A stretch of DNA of 29,422 nt, from positions 1 through 29,422 of the forward strand of contig JBPOJC010000100.1 in assembly GCA_052034135.1 (NCBI GenBank). Direction: 5' to 3'. Shown here one piece after another: positions 24,476 through 29,422 of this stretch. A model generated the notes under the pieces. It was not told the DNA's origin. It saw nothing but the letters and a program-made list of their open reading frames with translations, and did no database searches. The DNA is from JAGPKI01 sp052034135. Its GTDB lineage: Bacteria > Caldisericota > Caldisericia > UBA6126 > JAGPKI01. The position numbers and the translations under genes were made by a program. Positions within the stretch are counted from its first letter, which is position 1, and every line of letters starts with the position of its first letter.

Positions 24476-24753
24476 GCATAGCACTTATTTCAATTGAATT
24501 AAGACTTCCCTTCTCTCACTCACTTAAAGATAAAAGAAGAATAATTCAATCAATATTTGCTAAAGTTAAAAAGAATTTTAATGTTTCAATTGCTGAGCTT
24601 GATAGTCAGGATTTATGGCAGAAAGCTAATATTGAGATTGCTTCAGTTAATACTTCTACCGGTGAACTAAGCAAAACTTTAAATCATATTATCGACTTTA
24701 TTAATGATTTTCATGAGGTTGAAATCGTAGATTATAAGATAGAAAACCTATGA
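24472..24753 (+). CDS. ylxP: DUF503 family protein (YlxP)
   Basis: A small cytoplasmic protein of 93 residues, family DUF503, which almost always lies between infB and rbfA. LRLPFSHSLKDKRRIIQSI and FNVSIAELDSQDLWQKANI are the family's two conserved blocks. It begins in the ATGA overlap with infB and ends in another ATGA with rbfA. The molecular role is not established; the position implies ribosome-related work. Confidence 0.88.
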   Translation: MSIALISIELRLPFSHSLKDKRRIIQSIFAKVKKNFNVSIAELDSQDLWQKANIEIASVNTSTGELSKTLNHIIDFINDFHEVEIVDYKIENL

Positions 24754-25115
24754 ACAGAAAAAAAGAGAGATTAGAACACACAATAAGAACAATAATAAGT
24801 GATATTTTTCTAAAAGAGATCAGCGATCCAAGAATTGGTTTTGTTACTGTGAGCAGTTGTGAATTAAGTTCAGATTTAATGCATGCAAAGATATTTGTGA
24901 GTATTTATGGCGATGAAAAAGAGAAAGAAAGGAGCATGGAAGGACTTAAATCTGCAACAAAATATATTCAAGAGTTATTGGCTAAAAGAATTAAGGTAAA
25001 ACATGTTCCATATATTGAATTTTTTCTTGATGAATCTATTGAAAAAGGAATTAAGCTTACTAAATTAATAGAAGAAATAGAGGAAATAGAAAAGAAAGAA
25101 TCGGAGACAGATTAG
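24750..25115 (+). CDS. rbfA: Ribosome-binding factor A
   Basis: A 30S maturation factor with a KH-type fold. The 121 residues show the typical pattern: R-x-x-x-x-I-x-x-x-I-S-D-I-F-L-KEISDPRIGFVTVSSCELSSDL, then AKIFVSIYGDEKEKERSM and a VPYIEFFLDESIEKG block near the end. It overlaps ylxP by ATGA. TAG is followed immediately by the GTG of the phosphoesterase gene, so the three are coupled. Confidence 0.93.
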   Translation: MNRKKERLEHTIRTIISDIFLKEISDPRIGFVTVSSCELSSDLMHAKIFVSIYGDEKEKERSMEGLKSATKYIQELLAKRIKVKHVPYIEFFLDESIEKGIKLTKLIEEIEEIEKKESETD

Positions 25116-26030
25116 GTGTTTGTGCTTTGCACGCATCATGACCCGGATATCGATGGAGCAGGAGCAACTCTTGCATTATCATTATATCTAAAAGAACAAG
25201 GGTATAAATTACTAACTCTTTTAGAGAACTTTCCAGAATATATGCAATTCCTTAACGGAAGAGAGAATATAAATTCTCTAAATGAACTTAAAAATTCTGA
25301 TAATTTTACTATTATTGCTCTTGATTGTGCTTCAAAAGATAGAATATGGCCAAAAGATATATGCAGTAAAGCAGAAAGAATTGTAAATATCGACCATCAT
25401 TCTGACAATACAAAGTTTGGTAATATAAATGTTGTAAATACTTTTGTTTCTTCCACCGCCGAGCTTCTTTATAACCTTTTCAAGGTAAATAAAAGTGAAT
25501 TAAACTTAAAAATATGTGAAAACATTTATGCAGGAATACTTTTTGATACTGGGGGTTTTAGATATCAAAATACAAATTATGAAACTCTTCTTATTGGTGC
25601 AGAGATTTTGCAAAAAGGCGTAAATGCAAGTAGAATTGGAGAATTTGTATTTAATATTTGGACTGAAAGTGGGTTTAAAGCATTAAAGATTGCATTAAAT
25701 AACCTTGAATATTTTGGTGGTGGCGCTATCTTATTTTCATTTATACCTTACAACGAAATAGTTGAAGAAGGTTTGAGGAGTTATGATTTTGAAGGAATTG
25801 TAGATATTTTAAGAAGCAACAGAAATGCGAAAATCATAATATTACTGAGAGAGATAGAAGAAAATACCTTTAAAGGAAGCTTGAGGTCAAAAGGCGAAAT
25901 TTCCATAAATCAAATTGCCAAAAAATTTAATGGCGGAGGACATCCGCATGCTGCAGGATTTGAAATTAAATATGATAATGTTTTTGCAATTAAAGAAGAA
26001 TTAATTAGAGAAGCAAAAAGACTCATTTAA
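25116..26030 (+). CDS. nrnA: DHH/DHHA1 phosphoesterase, NrnA-like (oligoribonuclease/pAp phosphatase)
   Basis: Proteins of this type degrade short RNA (nanoRNA), pAp, or cyclic dinucleotide products, using Mn2+. GTG 25116 abuts the rbfA stop. The 304 residues have the DHH motifs HHDPDIDG (residues 7-14), LDCASKDR and NIDHHSDN (Asp93-His94-His95), the FDTGGFRYQNT block, and the C-terminal DHHA1 motif GGGHPHAAGF starting at residue 273. It takes the place between rbfA and ribF where truB is commonly found beside it. The substrate cannot be decided from sequence, so nrnA is a family-level name. Confidence 0.85.
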   Translation: MFVLCTHHDPDIDGAGATLALSLYLKEQGYKLLTLLENFPEYMQFLNGRENINSLNELKNSDNFTIIALDCASKDRIWPKDICSKAERIVNIDHHSDNTKFGNINVVNTFVSSTAELLYNLFKVNKSELNLKICENIYAGILFDTGGFRYQNTNYETLLIGAEILQKGVNASRIGEFVFNIWTESGFKALKIALNNLEYFGGGAILFSFIPYNEIVEEGLRSYDFEGIVDILRSNRNAKIIILLREIEENTFKGSLRSKGEISINQIAKKFNGGGHPHAAGFEIKYDNVFAIKEELIREAKRLI

Positions 26031-26060
26031 AAACTATTGTTTTAATTAAGAATAATTATT

Positions 26061-27029
26061 ATGAAAATAATAAATACTCATAGCGAAGTAGATGCGATTT
26101 TTAAAAATACGTACGTTTATGCCTGTATCGGTAATTTTGATGGTGTCCATAGGGGCCATCAAGAACTTATAACAAATACTGTTAAATCTGCAAAAGAAAA
26201 TGGTGGTATATCTATTGCAATAACTTTTAACCAGAATACTAAGATTTTAAAAAACGAGAGGAAATTTCTAACAACACTAAATGAAAAAATATCAATTATT
26301 GAAACTCTTGGCATAGATTATGTATATCTAATAGACTTTCCGGACGGAATTTCCGAACTTACTTCTTATGAATTTACAAAAAAATATCTTGTAGATACTT
26401 TAAGAGTAAAAGAAATATATGTAGGAGAGAATTTTAGGTTTGGTCATAAAAGAAGTGGAACCCCTGATACACTCGTAGATTTAGGTAAAAGTTTTGGTTT
26501 TAAGACACATATTTTAAAATTAGTAACCCTCAGTGGAATGATAGTAAGCAGTACAATTGCAAGAACAGCTTTAAATGAAGGAAGAGTTGATATTTGTAGG
26601 AACCTCTTGGGATATCCATATTTCTTGAGAGGTGTAATTGGAAAAGGAAAAAGTAGAGGGAAAAAATATGTTTTTCCAACTGCAAACTTGTATAACATCG
26701 ATGAGTTAAAGCTTATTCCAGGAGAAGGGGTTTATTCTACTATTACAATATTTGATAGATCAGAATATTTTTCTTTAACGCATATAGGACCACAGCCTAC
26801 TTTTCAAGACGAAAAGGCATCTATTGAAAATCATATATTAAATTTTCAGAGAGAAATTTATGGCAAGGAAGTTGCATTACTGTTTTTGAGAAAATTAAGA
26901 AATATAATGCAATTTGATAATTCAAATGAACTGAAAAAGCAAATTGAAATTGATAAAATTGAAGCAGCCAAGGATTTTGAATTATTTATCAAAGACCCAC
27001 AAATAGACTTATTAAATTGGCTTAAATAG
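26061..27029 (+). CDS. ribF: Bifunctional riboflavin kinase/FAD synthetase
   Basis: It makes FMN from riboflavin and FAD from FMN. The 322 residues have both domains: the FAD synthetase part with GNFDGVHRGH (24-33) and VSSTIART, and the flavokinase part with GKGKSRGKKYVFPTANL starting at 194. No Shine-Dalgarno sequence is evident before ATG 26061. It is the last gene of the rimP operon; truB and rpsO, its frequent neighbours, are absent here. Its products supply the flavins needed by Rnf, Nfn and TrxB. Confidence 0.94.
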   Translation: MKIINTHSEVDAIFKNTYVYACIGNFDGVHRGHQELITNTVKSAKENGGISIAITFNQNTKILKNERKFLTTLNEKISIIETLGIDYVYLIDFPDGISELTSYEFTKKYLVDTLRVKEIYVGENFRFGHKRSGTPDTLVDLGKSFGFKTHILKLVTLSGMIVSSTIARTALNEGRVDICRNLLGYPYFLRGVIGKGKSRGKKYVFPTANLYNIDELKLIPGEGVYSTITIFDRSEYFSLTHIGPQPTFQDEKASIENHILNFQREIYGKEVALLFLRKLRNIMQFDNSNELKKQIEIDKIEAAKDFELFIKDPQIDLLNWLK

Positions 27030-27217
27030 TTTCTATTTTTTTCTTTTTTCTCTTCTTCTGAAAGAATATAGTTATCTAAATCTTCATAGTTCTTTAGCGA
27101 AAATAAGATTTTTCTGAAAAGTATAATGATAAAATTGACACAATATACTCATTAGATAAGAGTTTCAGTTTTCAATTGTCAATGCCAGTATATATCGCAT
27201 CTTCCAACTAACAATAT

Positions 27218-27240
27218 CCTATAAACATTCATTAACACAT
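27218..27240 (+). repeat. Left-end-like repeat, copy 1 (pairs with 29249-29271)
   Basis: CCTATAAACATTCATTAACA here and CCTGTAAACACTCATAGAAA at 29249 match at most positions. Both lie 115-123 bases before a transposase ATG in the same orientation. Confidence 0.45.
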
Positions 27241-27319
27241 AATAAACAACATATTTGTAATTACAATATGTAGTCATTTATATTGTAATTATTAGTATTG
27301 TATTTTAAATTTATTTTTG

Positions 27320-27325
27320 TATACT
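27320..27325 (+). promoter_or_regulatory. -10-like element before the transposase
   Basis: TATACT ends 7 bases before ATG 27333 and no ribosome site is present. An RNA start at about 27332 would give a leaderless message, limiting expression to leaderless initiation. Confidence 0.3.
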
Positions 27326-27332
27326 ATAGCTC

Positions 27333-29006
27333 ATGTATTTAACTGAAGTTCTCACTAAAACAAAGAAAGGTAAGATTTCTCATAGATGTATTTTGTTAAG
27401 AGAATCCCATAGAGAAAACGGTAAAGTAAAAACAAAAACAATTGCAAATATTACTCATTGCAAACCGGAGGAAATAGAAGCAATTAAACTTGCATTAAAA
27501 TACAAAGATAATTTATCTGTTCTTAAATCAGTGAAAGAAGATATTAAAATTAAAAGCGGATTAAGTATAGGATCAACTTATCTTATTTATGAAATAGCAA
27601 AGAGAATTGGAATAGAGAAAGCACTTGGTAAAGACAAATTTGGTAAATTAGCAATGTATCAGATAATAGGAAGACTTTTAAACCAGGGCTCAAGATTATC
27701 ATTAACAAGACTTGCAAGTACTCACTCAGTCTGTGATGTTCTCGGAATAAGAGAAGGATTTAATGAAGAACATCTTTATTCCAATCTTGACTGGTTAAGT
27801 AAGAATCAATTGAAGATAGAAAAGAGACTATTCAGTGAAAGGATTAAAAACAATGAGAAGGATAATTCTGTCCTTGATCTATTCCTCTATGATGTTACAA
27901 GCAGTTATTTTGAGGGGGGAGAATTTGAATTATCAGACTTCGGATATAACAGAGATGGTAAAAAAGGAAAGAAACAGGTAGTTGTTGGTCTTTTATGTGA
28001 TAATAAAGGAGATCCAGTATCAGTGGAAGTATTTACAGGTAACACAAGAGACTTCGATACAGTTGATAATCAGATAAATAAAGCAAAAAAAGAGTTTAAT
28101 TGTAAAAGTGTTACATTCGTAGGAGACAGGGGAATGATAAAGAGTGACCAAATTGATTCACTTAAAAATGCAGGGTTCAACCATATAACTGCAATAACTA
28201 AACCTGAAATAAATAAACTCCTTAATATGGGAATCTTTAATATGAGTCTTTTTGATGAAGATTTAAACGAGATAAACTTTGAAGGTGAAAGATACATTTT
28301 AAGAAGAAATCCTTACAGGGTAGAAGAGATAAAGAGAAATAGAGAAGAGAAGAAAGATGCTGTAATTAAATTGATCAATAAGAAGAATGATTACCTCTTA
28401 AATCATAAGAGAGCAGATGTATCAGTAGCATTAAATAAAATAAATGAAAAGATTGAAAAGCTTAGAATATCAAACTGGCTCAAAGCAACAAATGAAGGAA
28501 GAGAAATATATTTAGTAGAAGATAAAGAAGCTTTGAAAGAAGATGAAAAACTTTATGGATGTTATGTAATTAAAACAAATTTACCAAAGGAATATAACAA
28601 AGAATTCATCCATGAAAAGTACAAGGATCTATTTTTAGTAGAACAGGCATTTAGAACAAGCAAAAGAGATTTCCTTGAAATGCAACCATGGTTTGTAAGA
28701 ACAGAAGAAAGTACAAGAGGACATGCATTTATTGTTATGCTATCCTACTTAATTGTTAAATATTTAAAGAAAGCATGGATTGATATTAATTTAACAGTAG
28801 AAGAAGGAATTAATGAATTATCTCATTTATGTTTAATGGAAGTTGAATTAGATAACGGTACTAAATTCCAGAAGATTCCAGAACCAAACAAAATACAAAA
28901 ATTACTTCTTGATAGTGCAGGTGTTAAATTACCTGAAATAATACCACATTTTGATGTTACTGTAGTCAGTAGAAAGAAACTTAAAAGAGATAAAGAAAAA
29001 CATTAA
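27333..29006 (+). CDS. IS1634-family (IS4-like) transposase
   Basis: A DDE transposase that cuts and joins the ends of its own element. The 557 residues are full length for IS1634. An N-terminal segment typical of the family (CILLRESHRENGKVKTKTI) leads into the catalytic core: Asp187 (LYDVTSSYFEGG), Asp265 (FVGDRGMIKSDQI) and Glu437 (EQAFRTSKRDFLEMQPWF, then HAFIVMLSYLI). A helical insertion lies between the second Asp and the Glu. No frame break is seen, so it may be active. ATG 27333 has no ribosome site. Confidence 0.9.
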   Translation: MYLTEVLTKTKKGKISHRCILLRESHRENGKVKTKTIANITHCKPEEIEAIKLALKYKDNLSVLKSVKEDIKIKSGLSIGSTYLIYEIAKRIGIEKALGKDKFGKLAMYQIIGRLLNQGSRLSLTRLASTHSVCDVLGIREGFNEEHLYSNLDWLSKNQLKIEKRLFSERIKNNEKDNSVLDLFLYDVTSSYFEGGEFELSDFGYNRDGKKGKKQVVVGLLCDNKGDPVSVEVFTGNTRDFDTVDNQINKAKKEFNCKSVTFVGDRGMIKSDQIDSLKNAGFNHITAITKPEINKLLNMGIFNMSLFDEDLNEINFEGERYILRRNPYRVEEIKRNREEKKDAVIKLINKKNDYLLNHKRADVSVALNKINEKIEKLRISNWLKATNEGREIYLVEDKEALKEDEKLYGCYVIKTNLPKEYNKEFIHEKYKDLFLVEQAFRTSKRDFLEMQPWFVRTEESTRGHAFIVMLSYLIVKYLKKAWIDINLTVEEGINELSHLCLMEVELDNGTKFQKIPEPNKIQKLLLDSAGVKLPEIIPHFDVTVVSRKKLKRDKEKH

Positions 29007-29371
29007 TTGATAATGCTTCTTAAGCTATTGAATGATGTTTTATTAAATGGAAGATCCGATATATTTTCCCGTTTTTATTCTATATATTCTAAAATATCCT
29101 AAAGCCTGTAAAAATTATATAGTTAATTTCAAATTTATATCTTCTGTAGCTTGCTTCACAGGAGAATACCATTATTTTGACAAGATTTTAATTTTAGACA
29201 ATATAAATTTTTATTAAGCCCAACTTCCCGTTTTTTACAACTTAAATACCTGTAAACACTCATAGAAACTTAATAAGTAATATTAAATTATTAATAATGT
29301 AGTCTGTAAGTATATTAATAAATATTAATTAAATACTTGCAATAATATTATTAACATGGTATAAAAGTATT
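29007..29371. other. Intergenic region between the two transposase genes
   Basis: There is no coding frame of note. TTCCCGTTTTT occurs twice in direct orientation (29066-29076 and 29225-29235), each followed by CCTGTAAA (29105 and 29249). The stretch should contain the right end of the first insertion sequence and the left end of the next. Confidence 0.45.
29249..29271 (+). repeat. Left-end-like repeat, copy 2 (pairs with 27218-27240)
   Basis: It carries CCTGTAAACACTCATAGAAA, similar to 27218. A common GTAGTC also occurs further on in both upstream regions. It supports a second, related insertion sequence beginning here. Confidence 0.4.
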
Positions 29372-29422
29372 ATGTTTATTAAAAGATGTTTATCAAAGTT
29401 TAGAGATAAAGAATATGAAACA
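29372..29422 (+). CDS. Start of a second IS1634-like transposase (3' end outside window)
   Basis: ATG 29372 opens a frame running to the window edge: MFIKRCLSKFRDKEYET. The spacing of charged residues matches the N-terminus of the first transposase (MYLTEVLTKTKKGKISHR) and of the IS1634 family generally. As with the first copy, a -10-like TATAAA (29360-29365) lies just before the ATG, with no ribosome site. Only 17 residues are visible, so the call rests mainly on the repeated upstream block and this pattern. Confidence 0.45.
   Translation, partial: MFIKRCLSKFRDKEYET

Larger units (their letters stand above)
27030..27332. other. Intergenic region between ribF and the insertion sequence
   Basis: It starts with a T/C-rich tract (27031-27060) that may act in termination. 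It then has no coding frame of note. From 27218 it resembles the region before the second transposase start. TTGTAATTACAA (27255-27266) is a perfect 12-base palindrome, partly repeated at 27283. A -10-like TATACT lies at 27320-27325. Confidence 0.5.
27218..29248 (+). mobile_element. IS1634-family insertion sequence (ends approximate)
   Basis: The element holds one intact transposase. Its left end is set at CCTATAAACA (27218), because a similar block (CCTGTAAACACTCAT at 29249) stands before the next transposase start. I could not find convincing terminal inverted repeats or a target duplication. The right end lies somewhere between 29007 and 29248. Confidence 0.5.

Noticed and set aside
26031..26060. 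FMN riboswitch before ribF
   Set aside because: The 30-base gap is far too short and shows no conserved FMN-element sequence.
27251..27291. Palindrome TTGTAATTACAA with a half-repeat as an operator or IS inverted repeat
   Set aside because: It is purely AT-rich and not present before the second transposase, so chance is likely in this base composition.

Overview
The window comes from a low-GC bacterial chromosome. All recognised genes lie on the + strand, packed into operons with many ATGA, TAGTG or TAAATG junctions. A six-subunit Rnf complex, an NfnAB-type transhydrogenase and thioredoxin/thioredoxin reductase point to an anaerobe with ferredoxin-based energy conservation. The short NusA, the compact rimP-nusA-infB cluster, signal-peptide proteins and a lipoprotein fit several deep-branching anaerobic lineages (for example Thermotogota-, Caldisericota- or Atribacterota-like). 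The sequence alone does not fix the phylum.

Region 1 (1-5224) is accessory DNA. It carries four fragments of RHS/YD-repeat protein ends: 3-194, 1002-1535, 2905-3780 and 4631-5224. Three of them share the last part of an RHS core and then run into unrelated C-terminal tips. Three genes for exported proteins follow the first three fragments: a membrane-anchored protein split by a frameshift, a lipoprotein, and a signal-peptide protein with copper-amine-oxidase-N-like repeats. I read this as an array of displaced (orphan) polymorphic-toxin tips with candidate partner or immunity genes. Homopolymers (A7G8 in one tip, T7 in the partner's signal peptide) and two apparent frameshifts suggest decay, phase variation or sequencing error. 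A 548-base AT-rich gap with no recognisable gene follows (5225-5772).

Region 2 (5773-11134) holds trxB, valS, folC and a small membrane zinc-ribbon protein, apparently co-transcribed and overlapping into Region 3.

Region 3 (11115-20491) is rnfCDGEAB, then a 754-residue single-pass membrane protein (IgGFc-binding-like outer part, PIN-like cytoplasmic tail), then nfnA and nfnB. Rnf links ferredoxin and NAD(H) to an ion gradient. Nfn links ferredoxin plus NADH to NADP(H). Together they would set the balance between the three electron-carrier pools, with TrxB and TrxA as likely NADPH users. The membrane protein in the middle is the least understood gene of the operon.

Region 4 (20683-27029) holds trxA, rimP, nusA, infB, a DUF503 gene (ylxP), rbfA, an nrnA-like DHH phosphoesterase and ribF. 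It is the usual transcription/translation cluster, without ylxR and the L7Ae-like gene between nusA and infB, and without truB before ribF.

Region 5 (27030-29422) has one intact IS1634-family transposase and, at the right edge, the first 17 codons of what looks like a second related transposase preceded by a similar upstream sequence. No tRNA, rRNA, CRISPR array or riboswitch was recognised.
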